Notes: a model not told the origin generated them from the sequence alone. DNA of 64,000 bases from Marinobacter zhejiangensis (GCF_900114775.1 NZ_FOUE01000002.1:310001-374000); one strand, 5' to 3'; shown: positions 1-11,195, counted from the first letter of the stretch. Numbers and translations are program-made.

Positions 1-452
1 TGTTCCGGCCAGGCTTCTGGTGGGACATGATCTATCCGCCGACCGAGAACCGGCCTGGCACCGAGATCATGCAATACGTTGACCGGGTACCGGCGGACGA
101 GCCGATTGTGATCCAGGCTTCCGGTATGTCTCTTGATGGGCAGGACGTTTCCACCTTTGTGGAGTTGCCGTTGCCGGAGGGCGCAACGCCTGAAGACCGG
201 CTGATGCAGGCGGGTCTGCAGTTGCGACAGGACGAAGACCGGATGGTGGTGGACTTTGTTGGTTTTGGCTCGGCGGCGGAAGATGCGGGAATTTATTTCG
301 ACTGGACTATTGATTCGGTGCAGGTGGCGCTCGACCGTCCACCGAAAGAGCTGATGATCATTCCTGCCTTGTTGCTGTTGGCGGTCCTGGCTTACGGCCA
401 GATTCGTCGTCGTTCCCGTGAAAATGGCGGTTCCTCTGCGGCTGTCGCTTGA
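1..452 (+). CDS. C-terminal end of a membrane transporter, probably TRAP permease DUF3394 region (partial)
   Basis: The reading frame is open from the left edge (codons begin at base 3 and read FRPGFWWDM) to a TGA stop at 450-452, so only the C-terminus, about 149 residues, is present. It has a soluble part followed by one strong hydrophobic segment (LMIIPALLLLAVLAYG) and a basic, serine-rich tail, so the tail is probably cytoplasmic. The motif FRPGFWWDMIYPP followed by a beta-rich domain recalls the DUF3394 extension of fused 4TM/12TM TRAP transporter permeases. That assignment is from memory of the family and moderately sure; the membrane anchor itself is clear. An internal ATG at 27 is unlikely to be the real start. 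Confidence 0.55.
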   Translation, partial: FRPGFWWDMIYPPTENRPGTEIMQYVDRVPADEPIVIQASGMSLDGQDVSTFVELPLPEGATPEDRLMQAGLQLRQDEDRMVVDFVGFGSAAEDAGIYFDWTIDSVQVALDRPPKELMIIPALLLLAVLAYGQIRRRSRENGGSSAAVA

Positions 453-493
453 GGCTGTTTGGGGTGGCCGGCTGAGCGCCGGCTGCCCGAGGG

Positions 494-1240
494 CTATAAG
501 CGGGTGATCTGCCGAACTTCCTGCCACATCAGGCGGTAGGCATGGGAGGCCGCAGAGCGGGGCATCAGAACCGGTACTGGCTTGCGCGCTTCGCCCATTT
601 TCTCCACGTCGCTGGCGTACGGGATGTAGCCCCGGAGTCTGTCTTTCAGGCGCTCGTCGCCTTCTTCCAGGATGGTACGGTGCAGGCCCTTCCTCCGGTC
701 CACCATGGACAGGAACGGATGGAATTTGCCAACCTTGATTTTCTTGTCTTTGGCGAACTGTCGCAGTTGCTGCCAGCTGTTGATCGAGAGCCAGGTCGGA
801 ATCGTAGGAACGTAAACCTGGTCGGCACAGGACAAGACCTCTTCGGCGAGGTGTGACAGAGATGGCGGGCAATCCAGAATGACCAGTCCGTAGTCCTCCG
901 ACAGTGGTGCCAGCCAGGATTTAAGCGTGTTGGCGTGGGTCTGCTCTGCCAGCCGGACATCCAGATTCCGGAAGCTCGGGTGGGCCGGGATCAGGTCCAG
1001 CTTCGGGTACTGTGTCGGGTAGATCAGTTTGCCGACCGGCGTTTTGCCTTTGAGCAGACGCGATGCTTTTTCACCGGTAATGTCCGGATCTTCACCAAGG
1101 TACCAGCTTGCTGCTCCCTGAGGGTCCAGATCCCAAAGCAGCGTGGGTATCCCACTGGCGCTCGCCAGGTAGGCGATATTTACTGCCGCAGCCGTTTTGC
1201 CAACCCCGCCCTTGAGGTTGTGAAAAGCAATAATGCGCAT
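494..1240 (-). CDS. ParA/MinD-family ATPase, orphan
   Basis: The 248-residue protein opens with MRIIAFHNLKGGVGKTAAA, the deviant Walker A (KGGVGKT) of ParA/Soj-type ATPases, and has the Walker A' region WDLDPQGAAS near residue 40 and a Walker B-like VILDCPPSL near 120. Length matches chromosomal ParA-like proteins. It would be a dimerising cytoplasmic ATPase that positions a cargo. No parB lies beside it, so it is not an ordinary partition pair. It stands alone, divergent from thrS with a 236-bp gap that must hold both promoters. The cargo cannot be told from the sequence. Confidence 0.85.
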   Translation of the reverse strand: MRIIAFHNLKGGVGKTAAAVNIAYLASASGIPTLLWDLDPQGAASWYLGEDPDITGEKASRLLKGKTPVGKLIYPTQYPKLDLIPAHPSFRNLDVRLAEQTHANTLKSWLAPLSEDYGLVILDCPPSLSHLAEEVLSCADQVYVPTIPTWLSINSWQQLRQFAKDKKIKVGKFHPFLSMVDRRKGLHRTILEEGDERLKDRLRGYIPYASDVEKMGEARKPVPVLMPRSAASHAYRLMWQEVRQITRL

Positions 1241-1476
1241 CCCTTTCTCTCTGTCGGTCTGGGTGTCGTTTCCGTGAGCATGGAAGGTAACGGAGTGTGA
1301 TCGAGCCCCTATTTTGCATAGCCAGACAGGAAATGACAGGGGTCTTTGGTCTGGCCTCTGTTAATAACCTTGGCACCCCTGCTAAAATTCTGTCCCCAAA
1401 CCGGACCGCGTCCTGTATCGCGGCTCACCGATAACAAGTGGTCTTTCGTAGGGACCACCACTGACCGGAGTCAAAC

Positions 1477-3390
1477 ATGCCTGTTGTTACCTTGCCTGAT
1501 GGCAGCCATCGTAGCTTTGCTGAAGCTGTCACTGTCCATGACGTTGCCGCCGATATTGGCGCTGGCCTGGCCAAAGCCGCCCTTGCCGGACGCGTGAACG
1601 GAAAGCTGGTTGATACCAGCCACCTGATTTCTGAAGACTCAGAGCTGGCGATCATTACCGAGCGTGATGACGATGGTGTTGATGTTATCCGCCACTCCAC
1701 GGCTCACCTGTTGGCCATGGCGGTCAAAGAGTTGTTTCCCTCTGCACAGGTAACGATTGGCCCCGTTGTCGACAACGGCTTTTACTATGACTTCCGGTTT
1801 GAGCGCCCGTTCACCAACGAAGACCTGGCGCGTATTGAAAAGCGCATGGAAGAGCTGGCGAAGCAGGATATACCGGTATCCCGTTCGGTGCTGTCCCGTG
1901 CTGAAGCAGTCCAGCTGTTCGATGAGATGGGTGAGGAATATAAGGTCCGCATCATCGAAGACATTCCTGGTGAAGAGGATCTGTCCTTCTATCGTCAGGG
2001 TGATTTCATCGACCTGTGCCGCGGTCCTCATGTACCCAGTACTGGCAAGCTGAAGGCCTTCAAGCTCACTAAGGTGGCTGGCGCGTACTGGCGTGGTGAC
2101 ACTAACAACGAGCAGCTGCAGCGGGTTTACGGCACCGCCTGGGGTAACAAGAAAGACCTGAAGGCGTACCTGCACCGTCTGGAAGAGGCTGAAAAGCGGG
2201 ATCATCGCAAGATCGGTAAGAAGCTGGATCTGTTCCATATGCAGGAAGAAGCGCCTGGTATGGTGTTCTGGCATCCCAACGGCTGGACGGTCTATCAGCA
2301 GATCGAACAGTACATGCGTGACAAACTGCGTAATCACGGCTATCAGGAAATCAAGACACCACAAGTGGTGTCGCGGACCCTGTGGGAAAAATCCGGTCAC
2401 TGGGACAAGTTCCATGACGACATGTTTACCACTGAGTCTGAGAAACACGATTTTGCCATCAAGCCGATGAACTGCCCCTGCCACATCCAGGTGTTCAATC
2501 AGGGGCTGAAGAGCTATAAGGATCTGCCGCTGCGTCTGGCGGAGTTTGGCTCCTGCCACCGCAACGAGGCGTCTGGCGCGCTGCACGGCATCATGCGGGT
2601 TCGTGGTTTTACCCAGGACGACGCGCATATCTTCTGTGAGGAAGATGCGATCCAGGCGGAAGTGTCACGCTTTATCGCGTTGCTGCATGAAGTCTATGCG
2701 GATTTCGGTTTCAGTGAGATTCTGTACAAACTGTCCACCCGGCCCGAGAAGCGGGTAGGTTCCGACGAGGTTTGGGACAAGTCCGAGGCGGCGCTGGAAG
2801 AGGCGCTGAACCGGGAAGGTGTGGACTGGGAATTGCTGCCGGGTGAGGGCGCTTTCTACGGGCCGAAGATCGAGTTTTCACTGAAAGACTGTATCGGTCG
2901 GGTATGGCAGTGCGGAACCATCCAGGTGGATTTCTCGATGCCGGGTCGCCTGGGGGCGCAATACGTCGCCGACAATTCCGAGCGCCGTACCCCGGTTATG
3001 CTGCACCGCGCCGTGCTGGGTTCGTTTGAGCGCTTCATTGGTATCCTGATTGAAGAGTATGAAGGTGCTTTCCCGGCGTGGCTGGCACCAACTCAGGTTG
3101 CGGTACTGAATATTACCGACAGCCAGAGTGAGTATTGCCAAAATCTTGCGGAAAAATGGAAAACTTTAGGCTATAGGGTTAATGCTGACTTGAGAAACGA
3201 GAAGATCGGCTTTAAAATCCGCGAGCATACTTTAAACAAGGTTCCCTATCTGGTTGTCGTTGGCGACAAAGAAGTGGAAGCCGGTGCCGTTGCGGTGAGA
3301 ACCCGCAAAGGGGAAGACCTGGGAACCATGACGCTTGAAGCGTTCGAGGCTCTGCTGGCAGAAGCCGTTGAACGTAAGAGCAAAATTTAA
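1477..3390 (+). CDS. thrS: Threonyl-tRNA synthetase
   Basis: The 637-residue protein is full length for ThrRS, which charges tRNA-Thr with threonine in the cytoplasm. It starts with the TGS domain ([18 protein letters not shown]), followed by the editing domain with the [11 protein letters not shown] motif, then the class II core with the zinc and active-site cysteine region ([12 protein letters not shown]), motif 2 ([22 protein letters not shown]) and motif 3 ([19 protein letters not shown]), and the C-terminal anticodon-binding domain. It heads the conserved order thrS-infC-rpmI-rplT-pheST-ihfA. The infC start codon lies 15 bases after its stop codon. Confidence 0.98.
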   Translation: MPVVTLPDGSHRSFAEAVTVHDVAADIGAGLAKAALAGRVNGKLVDTSHLISEDSELAIITERDDDGVDVIRHSTAHLLAMAVKELFPSAQVTIGPVVDNGFYYDFRFERPFTNEDLARIEKRMEELAKQDIPVSRSVLSRAEAVQLFDEMGEEYKVRIIEDIPGEEDLSFYRQGDFIDLCRGPHVPSTGKLKAFKLTKVAGAYWRGDTNNEQLQRVYGTAWGNKKDLKAYLHRLEEAEKRDHRKIGKKLDLFHMQEEAPGMVFWHPNGWTVYQQIEQYMRDKLRNHGYQEIKTPQVVSRTLWEKSGHWDKFHDDMFTTESEKHDFAIKPMNCPCHIQVFNQGLKSYKDLPLRLAEFGSCHRNEASGALHGIMRVRGFTQDDAHIFCEEDAIQAEVSRFIALLHEVYADFGFSEILYKLSTRPEKRVGSDEVWDKSEAALEEALNREGVDWELLPGEGAFYGPKIEFSLKDCIGRVWQCGTIQVDFSMPGRLGAQYVADNSERRTPVMLHRAVLGSFERFIGILIEEYEGAFPAWLAPTQVAVLNITDSQSEYCQNLAEKWKTLGYRVNADLRNEKIGFKIREHTLNKVPYLVVVGDKEVEAGAVAVRTRKGEDLGTMTLEAFEALLAEAVERKSKI

Positions 3391-3405
3391 GACGGAGATC
3401 TTACT

Positions 3406-3945
3406 ATTAAACAGCGTACGAATCGGGGTGGCCGCGCGCCACGCGCACCTATCAACGAGAACATTGAAGCAACGGAAGTCCGGCTGATTGATGCTGACGG
3501 TGAACAGGTCGGTGTTGTGTCCATTGAGGATGCCCTGAAACGGGCGGAAGAAGCTTCTCTTGATCTGGTTCAGGTCACGGATTCCGATCCCATCGTCTGT
3601 AAGATAATGGATTACGGTAAGAAGATCTTCGACGAGAAAAAGGCCAAGGCGGCTGCGAAGAAAAAGCAAAAGCAGACGCAGGTCAAAGAGCTGAAGTTCC
3701 GTCCAGGAACTGAAGAAGGGGATTATCAGGTCAAACTACGCAACCTGGTACGTTTCCTTGAGAGCGGGGATCGCGGCAAAATCACGATTCGCTTCCGTGG
3801 CCGTGAGATGGCACACCAAGAAATTGGTATGAAGCTCATGGAACGCATTGAAGCGGACGTTGCCGAGATTGCTGTGGTTGAACTGCGGCCGAAAATGGAA
3901 GGCCGTCAGATGACCATGGTGGTAGCGCCCCGTAAGAAGAAGTGA
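3406..3945 (+). CDS. infC: Translation initiation factor IF-3, with ATT start codon
   Basis: The reading frame begins at an ATT (3406-3408) giving (M)[14 protein letters not shown] and INENI, the standard N-terminus of IF-3; an ATG at 3517 would remove a third of the N-terminal domain. A ribosome binding site GGAG sits at 3394-3397. The protein is 179 residues, as usual, with the linker rich in lysine and the C-terminal domain ([21 protein letters not shown]). IF-3 binds the 30S subunit and rejects non-canonical start codons, and the ATT start is the basis of its known self-repression in enterobacteria. Retention here suggests the same control. It lies 15 bases after thrS. Confidence 0.96.
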   Translation: MKQRTNRGGRAPRAPINENIEATEVRLIDADGEQVGVVSIEDALKRAEEASLDLVQVTDSDPIVCKIMDYGKKIFDEKKAKAAAKKKQKQTQVKELKFRPGTEEGDYQVKLRNLVRFLESGDRGKITIRFRGREMAHQEIGMKLMERIEADVAEIAVVELRPKMEGRQMTMVVAPRKKK

Positions 3946-3964
3946 TCCTGGAACAGTGACTCGT

Positions 3965-3982
3965 CCCCTGCAGTCGCAGGGG
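3965..3982 (+). promoter_or_regulatory. Hairpin in the infC-rpmI gap, possible L20 leader element or attenuator
   Basis: CCCCTGC (3965-3971), loop AGTC, then GCAGGGG (3976-3982) forms a perfect 7-bp stem. A run of eight T follows about 30 bases later, too far for a simple terminator. In enterobacteria and Bacillus the RNA before rpmI is bound by L20 for feedback control, so a leader role is plausible. That it binds L20 here is inference. Confidence 0.45.
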
Positions 3983-4041
3983 ATTTGTCGTTTCAGGAGC
4001 ACATGCGTTTTTTTTCAAAATAGAATGCGGAGTTTTAAAAA

Positions 4042-4233
4042 ATGCCCAAGATGAAAACCAAAAGCGGGGCCGCCAAACGGTTTAAAAAGACCGCTAACGG
4101 CTTCAAGCATAAGCAATCCTTCACCAGTCATATTCTGACCAAGAAGAGCCCTAAGCGTAAGCGTCAGCTCCGTGGTACCAAGCTGATTGCCAAGTCTGAT
4201 GTGGCTTCCATCAAGCGTATGATCGCGCAGTAA
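4042..4233 (+). CDS. rpmI: 50S ribosomal protein L35
   Basis: This 63-residue, very basic protein has the L35 signature: [17 protein letters not shown] at the start and [18 protein letters not shown] in the middle. Length and position between infC and rplT are as expected. It is a component of the large ribosomal subunit. Translation is probably coupled to the upstream leader hairpin. Confidence 0.98.
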   Translation: MPKMKTKSGAAKRFKKTANGFKHKQSFTSHILTKKSPKRKRQLRGTKLIAKSDVASIKRMIAQ

Positions 4234-4263
4234 GCGCACTGGTTTAACAGAAGGATATAATTT

Positions 4264-4617
4264 ATGCCTCGCGTAAAACGTGGTGTGGTTGCACGCCGTC
4301 GTCACAAGAAGATTCTGAATCAGGCCAAAGGTTACTACGGCGCTCGTAGCCGTGTATTCCGTGTTGCCAAACAGGCGGTTATCAAAGCGGGTCAGTACGC
4401 TTACCGTGACCGTCGTAACCGCAAGCGTCAGTTCCGCGCACTGTGGATTGCCCGTATCAATGCTGGCGCCCGTGCCAACGGCCTGTCTTACAGCCGTCTG
4501 ATTGCTGGTCTGAAGAAGGCGAATGTTGAAATCGATCGTAAGGTTCTGGCCGACCTGGCCATGAACGAGCAGCAGGCGTTTTCTGCTGTTGTTGAGAAGG
4601 CCAAAGCGGCTCTGTGA
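4264..4617 (+). CDS. rplT: 50S ribosomal protein L20
   Basis: The 117-residue basic protein carries the L20 N-terminus [20 protein letters not shown] and the conserved [17 protein letters not shown] segment. L20 is needed early in 50S assembly and in several bacteria represses its own operon. It lies 30 bases after rpmI and is followed by a terminator-like hairpin before pheS. Confidence 0.98.
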   Translation: MPRVKRGVVARRRHKKILNQAKGYYGARSRVFRVAKQAVIKAGQYAYRDRRNRKRQFRALWIARINAGARANGLSYSRLIAGLKKANVEIDRKVLADLAMNEQQAFSAVVEKAKAAL

Positions 4618-4644
4618 TCGCTTAGCTCTTTCAGCGATTGCTGA

Positions 4645-5826
<1,182 letters not shown>

Positions 5827-5885
5827 CGTTGAACACCTAGAATCGAGTCAATACCGCAAACCGGCATCAGGACAAGGCATACAAC

Positions 5886-8258
5886 ATGAAATTCAGTGAA
5901 CAGTGGCTACGGGAATGGGTCAATCCGGCAATCGATACTCAGGCACTGGTGGATCAGATCACCATGGCGGGCCTGGAGGTTGACGGCTTTGAGCCTGTGG
6001 CAGGGCGTTTTTCCGGCGTTATCATCGGCGAGGTCAAGGCCGTGGCGCCACATCCGGACGCTGATAAGCTGCGGGTATGCCAGGTCGCCGGAGGCGAAGA
6101 GGTTGTCCAGGTTGTGTGCGGCGCACCAAACGTTCGCGAGGGGCTCAAGGTACCGTTCGCGGTTGTGGGCGCCGTCCTGCCGGGCGACTTCAAAATCAAA
6201 AAAGCCAAGCTGCGTGGTCAGCCATCCTTCGGGATGTTGTGTTCTGAATCAGAGCTGGGCCTTTCCGAGAGTCATGACGGGCTGATGGAATTGCCGGCTG
6301 ACGCCCCCACTGGGCAGAGCTTGCGTGATTATCTCATGCTGGATGATGTGACCATTGACGTGGACCTGACGCCAAACCGTTCCGACTGTTTCTCTATTCG
6401 CGGTATTGCCCGGGAAGTCGGCGTTTTGAACAGCATGCTGGTGGAGGCGCCGGAGATCACGCCAGTCGCTGCCACTACCGGTGAGCGCGTTGATGTGACC
6501 GTGCGTGCGCCGGAAGGCTGCCCGCGTTACCTGGCCCGGGTACTCAGTAATGTGGACTTGAGTGTCAGTACACCACTGTGGATGCAGGAAAAACTGCGCC
6601 GAAGCGGAATCCGCTCCATTGACCCGGCTGTGGATGTGACCAACTACGTGATGCTGGAGCAAGGTCAGCCCATGCATGCCTTTGACCAGGCCGAAATCAA
6701 GGGCGGTATTGTAGTGCGGATGGCCGATGCGGGTGAAAAACTGGTATTGCTCGACGGCCAGGAAGTGACCCTGGACGAAGGGACACTGGTGATTGCTGAT
6801 CATGAAAAGCCCATTGCGATTGCGGGCGTTATGGGGGGGGAGCACTCCGGTGTCAGCGAAACAACCCGCAACCTGATTTTGGAAGCGGCCTATTTCGATG
6901 CTATTACCCTGGCAGGAAAGGCGCGTCAGTTTGGTTTGCACACCGACGCCTCACACCGTTTCGAGCGCGGTGTTGACTACAAGCTGGCGTGGGATGCCAT
7001 GGAGCGGGCGACAGCGCTGCTGATGGACATCGTGGGCGGTGAGCCTGGTGAAATTGTTGAAGTGGTCAACGACGCTGAAATGCCGGATGAGCGTCTGATC
7101 GACCTGCGGGAACAGCGCCTGGCGGATGTGCTTGGCCTTGAGATTGACCGCACCACGGTTGAGGAAATTCTGACTCGCCTGGGTCTTCACATTGAAAAGC
7201 TGCTGAAGGATGGCTGGCGAGTTCTGGTGCCCAGTTTCCGGCCGGATCTGACCATTGAAGAAGACCTGATCGAAGAAGTTGGCCGGATCTTTGGCTACAA
7301 CAACCTGCCAGTCACCGAGCCGGTTGGCTCACTGGGCCTGAAGGCGGTTCCCGAGGCGACCCGCCCTCTGTCTGCTGTGCAGAACTTCTTTGTGTCCCGT
7401 GGCTATCAGGAAGCCATCACTTACAGCTTTGTCGACCCGAAAATCCAGGCGCTGGTGGCTCCGGATGAGGACGGCATCGAGCTGGCCAATCCGATTTCGG
7501 CGGACTTGTCGGTCATGCGGACCACCCTGTGGAGCGGGCTGCTCAAAACGGTTGCCTACAACCAGAATCGTCAACAGCCCCGGGTCCGGTTATTCGAAAC
7601 CGGGCTCAGGTTTGTTCGCCGGGACGGTGAAATTGATCAGCGTCCGATGCTGAGTGGTGTTGTTGCAGGGCCTCAGGACCCTGAAAACTGGCTAAATGGC
7701 CGGCGTGAAGCGGACTTCTTTGACGTCAAAGGTGAACTGGAATCACTGTTCCAAGTGCTTGGTGTCAATGTGGAATTCTGCCGGGGAAGCCACCCCGCGT
7801 TGCACCCGGGGCAGACGGCAGAACTGATGCTGGACGGTCAGTCTGTGGGCTGGTTGGGCGCATTGCACCCGCAAGTGCAGAAAAAACTGGAACTTAATGG
7901 CACGATTCTGATGTTTGAGCTATTCTTGAATCCAGTTGTTACCGGTTATGTGCCTAATTTCAAAGTGATTTCAAAATTCCCTGAAGTTCGGCGGGATTTG
8001 GCTATCATTATCGGGGACGATACAGCTTTCGCAGATGTAGAGCGTGTCGTCAGAAAGACGGCTGGAGAATACCTTACTGCAGTGCGTGCGTTTGATGTCT
8101 ATGAAGGGGAAAGCCTGGGTGAGGGTAATCGAAGCCTCGCGCTGAGCCTGTTCTGGCAACATCCGGAGCGAACACTCAACGAAGAAGAAGTGCACGGACT
8201 CTTCGACGGTGTGATTGGCGCACTGAAGGATGAGTTGGGAGCGACACTGAGGAGCTGA
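5886..8258 (+). CDS. pheT: Phenylalanyl-tRNA synthetase beta subunit
   Basis: The 790-residue length is typical. Domains in order are a short N-terminal region (MKFSEQWLREWVNP), the tRNA-binding OB-fold (residues about 40-150, with HPDADKLRVCQV), the B3/B4 editing region (VDVTNYVMLEQGQPMHAFD), the B5 domain, the inactive synthetase-like core and the C-terminal anticodon-recognition domain (FPEVRRDLAIIIGDD). It acts with PheS in the cytoplasm. ihfA begins 4 bases after its stop. Confidence 0.97.
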   Translation: MKFSEQWLREWVNPAIDTQALVDQITMAGLEVDGFEPVAGRFSGVIIGEVKAVAPHPDADKLRVCQVAGGEEVVQVVCGAPNVREGLKVPFAVVGAVLPGDFKIKKAKLRGQPSFGMLCSESELGLSESHDGLMELPADAPTGQSLRDYLMLDDVTIDVDLTPNRSDCFSIRGIAREVGVLNSMLVEAPEITPVAATTGERVDVTVRAPEGCPRYLARVLSNVDLSVSTPLWMQEKLRRSGIRSIDPAVDVTNYVMLEQGQPMHAFDQAEIKGGIVVRMADAGEKLVLLDGQEVTLDEGTLVIADHEKPIAIAGVMGGEHSGVSETTRNLILEAAYFDAITLAGKARQFGLHTDASHRFERGVDYKLAWDAMERATALLMDIVGGEPGEIVEVVNDAEMPDERLIDLREQRLADVLGLEIDRTTVEEILTRLGLHIEKLLKDGWRVLVPSFRPDLTIEEDLIEEVGRIFGYNNLPVTEPVGSLGLKAVPEATRPLSAVQNFFVSRGYQEAITYSFVDPKIQALVAPDEDGIELANPISADLSVMRTTLWSGLLKTVAYNQNRQQPRVRLFETGLRFVRRDGEIDQRPMLSGVVAGPQDPENWLNGRREADFFDVKGELESLFQVLGVNVEFCRGSHPALHPGQTAELMLDGQSVGWLGALHPQVQKKLELNGTILMFELFLNPVVTGYVPNFKVISKFPEVRRDLAIIIGDDTAFADVERVVRKTAGEYLTAVRAFDVYEGESLGEGNRSLALSLFWQHPERTLNEEEVHGLFDGVIGALKDELGATLRS

Positions 8259-8262
8259 TTGA

Positions 8263-8565
8263 ATGGCGGCGTTGACAAAAGCGGAAATGGCGGAGCGTCT
8301 GTACGAGGAATTGGGCCTCAACAAGCGTGAAGCCAAGGAAATGGTTGAAGCTTTTTTCGATGAGATCAGGGGTGCGCTCAGCCACAATGAGCAGGTCAAG
8401 TTATCGGGTTTCGGTAACTTCGATCTGCGTGATAAAAAACAGCGACCGGGAAGAAACCCGAAAACCGGCGAAGAAATCCCAATCAGCGCGCGTCGCGTGG
8501 TGACCTTTCGTCCGGGTCAGAAACTGAAGCAGAAAGTAGAAGCGTATGCTGGAACCCAGTCATAA
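8263..8565 (+). CDS. ihfA: Integration host factor alpha subunit
   Basis: The 100-residue protein has the HU/IHF fold, with [23 protein letters not shown] at the start and the conserved arm motif [25 protein letters not shown]-alpha pairs with IHF-beta to bend DNA at specific sites. It is a host partner that many tyrosine integrases need, which matters for the element starting at 11475. It overlaps the next gene by 20 bases. Confidence 0.97.
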   Translation: MAALTKAEMAERLYEELGLNKREAKEMVEAFFDEIRGALSHNEQVKLSGFGNFDLRDKKQRPGRNPKTGEEIPISARRVVTFRPGQKLKQKVEAYAGTQS

Positions 8566-8911
8566 CAACGAACTTCCCGCGATCCCTGGTAAACGCTATT
8601 TCACCATTGGTGAGGTGGCGGAGCTGTGTGCGGTCAAAGCCCACGTACTGCGTTACTGGGAACAGGAGTTTCCCCAGTTGTCGCCGGTAAAACGTCGGGG
8701 CAACCGTCGCTATTATCAGCGCTCAGACGTGATCACCATCCGCCAGATTCGCAGCCTGCTGTATGATCAGGGCTACACCATTGGTGGCGCCAAGCAGAAG
8801 CTCAGCAGCCATGAAGTGAAGGACGACACGTCGCAGTACAAGCAACTGATCAGGCAGATGATTAGTGAGCTGGAAGAGGTGCTTGAGGCTTTGAACGCGC
8901 CCCTTCACTGA
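8546..8911 (+). CDS. MerR-family transcriptional regulator (ihfA-linked)
   Basis: The 121-residue protein has a MerR winged helix at residues 15-85: [21 protein letters not shown], then [20 protein letters not shown] and [16 protein letters not shown]. The C-terminal part is a short helix with no obvious metal or drug ligand residues. A gene of this type conventionally follows ihfA in pseudomonads and relatives. Its targets are unknown. The start overlaps the end of ihfA, implying translational coupling. Confidence 0.92.
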   Translation: MLEPSHNNELPAIPGKRYFTIGEVAELCAVKAHVLRYWEQEFPQLSPVKRRGNRRYYQRSDVITIRQIRSLLYDQGYTIGGAKQKLSSHEVKDDTSQYKQLIRQMISELEEVLEALNAPLH

Positions 8912-8937
8912 GATTTATCAATGAATCCTGCAAAGAA

Positions 8938-8968
8938 ACCGAAGACAATGTCCTCGGTTTTTTTGTGT
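8938..8968 (+). terminator. Intrinsic terminator after the merR gene
   Basis: AACCGAAGACAATGTCCTCGGTTTTTTTG folds with ACCGA/TCGGT at the base of the stem, followed by seven T. It ends the thrS-to-merR transcription unit. Confidence 0.75.
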
Positions 8969-9030
8969 CTGGGTCTTAGGTATCCAGGTCCCCGTCCCCG
9001 TTCCGTTTAATTGCCTGAGAGGGTTTGTTC

Positions 9031-10518
9031 GTGCCAGCCGGAAACCGTGGTTTTGTTCTAACGCCCCAATCTTCCCAGAATCGTTTGCCCAGGTTTGGAG
9101 TCGCTGCATTGGGTCTTCTGATGCTGCTGGCCGGCACTGCGGTGCAGGCATCCCAGGCGGGAGCGCAGGGGATGACCAGTCACCCAATCGGCTACCTGGC
9201 CATTGGCGTGTTCGTGCTGGCCTATATCTTCGTCATGCTCGAAGAAAAGCTGCATATGCGAAAGTCCAAACCGGTTCTGTTGGCGGCGGGGATCATCTGG
9301 TTTCTGGTGGCGGGGCTGGCGGCGGCGAATGGAGACAGCGAGAGCGCGAATGAGGCGTTGGGGCATAACTTACTGGAATACTCGGAGCTGCTGCTGTTCC
9401 TTCTGGTTGCCATGACCTACATCAATGCCATGGAGGAGCGCCAGCTCTTTGATGCGCTACGGGCCTGGTTGGTGAGCAAAGGCTTCAGCTACACGGGGCT
9501 GTTCTGGATCACCGGCATACTGGCGTTTTTCATTTCCCCGGTGGCGGATAACCTGACCACAGCGTTATTGATGTGTGCGGTGCTTCTGAAGGTGGGAGAA
9601 AACAGCCCGAGGTTCATTGGGCTGGGCTGCGTCAACATCGTCGTAGCGGCGAATGCGGGCGGTGCTTTTTCACCCTTCGGCGACATTACCACGTTGATGG
9701 TCTGGCAGAAGGGGGTGGTTAATTTTTCCGAGTTCTTTGTATTGTTTGTGCCGTCGCTGGTGAACTTCCTGGTGCCCGCAGCCATCATGCACTTCTTTAT
9801 CCCCAAAGAGCCGCCGAAGCAGGCCGAAGAGAAGGTCATCATGAAGCGTGGGGCCAGGAGGACGCTGGCGCTGTTCCTGCTGACCATTGCCACTGCTGTT
9901 TTGGGGCATAACTTCCTCCACCTGCCGGCGGTGGTCGGCATGATGATGGGGTTGGGGTATCTGCAGGTGCTGGGCTATTACCTGCGCCTGAGTTTCGAGC
10001 GAAGCGTGAAAAAAGAGCGGGCAGTGGCTATCCGTGACAAGAACGAGCGGTTGCTGGCCCGGCTGGATAATGCCATCCCGTTTGATGTGTTCAGCCCGAT
10101 CGCCCGGGCGGAATGGGACACCTTGCTGTTTTTCTACGGTGTGGTGTTGTGCGTGGGGGGCTTGGGCTTTCTGGGTTACCTGAGCGAAGTTTCCACCCTG
10201 TTGTACACCAACTGGAACCAGACCGCTGCGAACGTCACCGTGGGCCTGCTGTCGGCCGTGGTCGACAACATCCCGGTGATGTTTGCTGTCTTGTCGATGG
10301 AGCCGGACATGTCTCATGGCCAATGGCTGTTGGTGACCCTGACGGCCGGTGTCGGCGGATCGATGCTGTCGATCGGCTCTGCTGCCGGGGTGGCGCTGAT
10401 GGGGCAGGCTCGAGGCCACTACACCATGATGACCCACCTGCGCTGGACGCCGGTTATTCTCCTTGGCTACGGTGCGTCGATAGTGACTCACCTTTGGCTG
10501 AACGCGGAGCTTTTCTGA
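9031..10518 (+). CDS. nhaD: Na+/H+ antiporter, NhaD type
   Basis: About 495 residues with some 12 hydrophobic segments. An N-terminal hydrophobic stretch followed by an Ala/Gln-rich region (AVQASQAGAQG) may be a signal peptide. Family-like blocks include FFISPVADNLTTALLM, NAGGAFSPFGDITTLMVWQKG and SAVVDNIPVMFAVLSM, typical of ion-transporter-superfamily NhaD proteins. It would export sodium in exchange for protons at the inner membrane, fitting a salt-loving bacterium. The GTG at 9031 is chosen because the ribosome site GAGAGGG (9016-9022) is well spaced for it; a TTG at 9025 is too close. Confidence 0.9.
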   Translation: MPAGNRGFVLTPQSSQNRLPRFGVAALGLLMLLAGTAVQASQAGAQGMTSHPIGYLAIGVFVLAYIFVMLEEKLHMRKSKPVLLAAGIIWFLVAGLAAANGDSESANEALGHNLLEYSELLLFLLVAMTYINAMEERQLFDALRAWLVSKGFSYTGLFWITGILAFFISPVADNLTTALLMCAVLLKVGENSPRFIGLGCVNIVVAANAGGAFSPFGDITTLMVWQKGVVNFSEFFVLFVPSLVNFLVPAAIMHFFIPKEPPKQAEEKVIMKRGARRTLALFLLTIATAVLGHNFLHLPAVVGMMMGLGYLQVLGYYLRLSFERSVKKERAVAIRDKNERLLARLDNAIPFDVFSPIARAEWDTLLFFYGVVLCVGGLGFLGYLSEVSTLLYTNWNQTAANVTVGLLSAVVDNIPVMFAVLSMEPDMSHGQWLLVTLTAGVGGSMLSIGSAAGVALMGQARGHYTMMTHLRWTPVILLGYGASIVTHLWLNAELF

Positions 10519-10551
10519 GTTTGGTCGCGCATTTCTGCTAACTGGTCACGA

Positions 10552-10570
10552 GGCGGGCATGGAGCCCGCC
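10552..10570 (+). terminator. Hairpin after nhaD
   Basis: GGCGGGC, loop ATGGA, GCCCGCC makes a perfect 7-bp GC stem 34 bases after the nhaD stop. There is no T run, so termination would be weak or Rho-assisted. Confidence 0.45.
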
Positions 10571-10651
10571 AGCGTATCAGCCTTCTTTTCAGCTTTCTCT
10601 GCATAATGATCTAAGGCGCCTGTGGATTGTTCCGAGGCGCTCCAGTTTTTC

Positions 10652-10702
10652 TTGCCAAATACCAAACTTCCGCTAATATGAGAATGATTATCAATAATGA
10701 TA
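10652..10702 (+). promoter_or_regulatory. Promoter with overlapping Fur-box-like operator
   Basis: TTGCCA (10652-10657) and TAATAT (10674-10679) are spaced by 16 bases. Directly downstream, GAATGATTATCAATAATGAT (within 10679-10702) closely matches the Fur consensus of repeated GATAAT units. This places iron-dependent repression on the gene starting at 10713. Confidence 0.7.
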
Positions 10703-10712
10703 AGGGTCTCGT

Positions 10713-11150
10713 ATGGAATTTCTATGTCGCATCCACCGTGGTGAGCTGGCAGGGCTCCCACAGAATAAAAAGATGGATCTTTGGCTTAGTTGGATGGCTG
10801 AGGCCGGTAACTACGCAGACCGTGGCGAGTGGGTGCAGGTTATCCGCTACGCTGGCTGCGCCTTTGACCTCTCGTCAAATTCAGTGAGCGAAGGTGATCC
10901 CGTTATGGCTGTAGAAATGGTGCTTGCGGCTATTTGCCTGGCGGAGGCGTTTCGTAGCGCGGGACACCCGAGTGTGTCAGAGGTGGTTGTTGAACGAGCG
11001 CTCAAACGTCTTGGCCGCAAGGCGCCGAATGAGTTGAGGTCGGCGTTGAGGGAGGAGGGGAGTCGACAGCGCTTCTTTGCTGACTATATGGGCTGGCCGG
11101 CCTTGAGGCCCTCTGCCGGGTGTCGTCACGCTACGAATACGGTGCATTGA
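10713..11150 (+). CDS. Fur-box-controlled hypothetical protein
   Basis: The 145-residue soluble protein starts MEFLCRIHRGELAG at an ATG 8 bases after an AAGGG ribosome site that overlaps the Fur-like box. The family is not recognised. It is mostly alpha-helical by composition and has a Gly-Arg-rich linker (LKRLGRKAPNELRSALREEG) near residue 110. No cysteine pairs or transport motifs are visible. The promoter suggests expression under iron limitation. It may be co-transcribed with the small gene at 11196. Confidence 0.65.
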   Translation: MEFLCRIHRGELAGLPQNKKMDLWLSWMAEAGNYADRGEWVQVIRYAGCAFDLSSNSVSEGDPVMAVEMVLAAICLAEAFRSAGHPSVSEVVVERALKRLGRKAPNELRSALREEGSRQRFFADYMGWPALRPSAGCRHATNTVH

Positions 11151-11195
11151 GGTAGGGTTGTGAAGCAGCGAATTTATGGTTCCCCAGGGGAGAGC

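Noticed and set aside
494..1240. ParA as evidence of a plasmid partition locus
   Set aside because: No ParB gene or centromere-like repeats are next to it, and it is in a core-genome context outside the element.
1639..2628. 329-residue open frame on the minus strand inside thrS
   Set aside because: It lies fully inside a strongly conserved gene and has no ribosome site or recognisable domain; it is a mirror of thrS codon use.
9670..10491. 273-residue minus-strand frame inside nhaD
   Set aside because: A shadow of the transporter gene with His/Gln-rich low-complexity translation.
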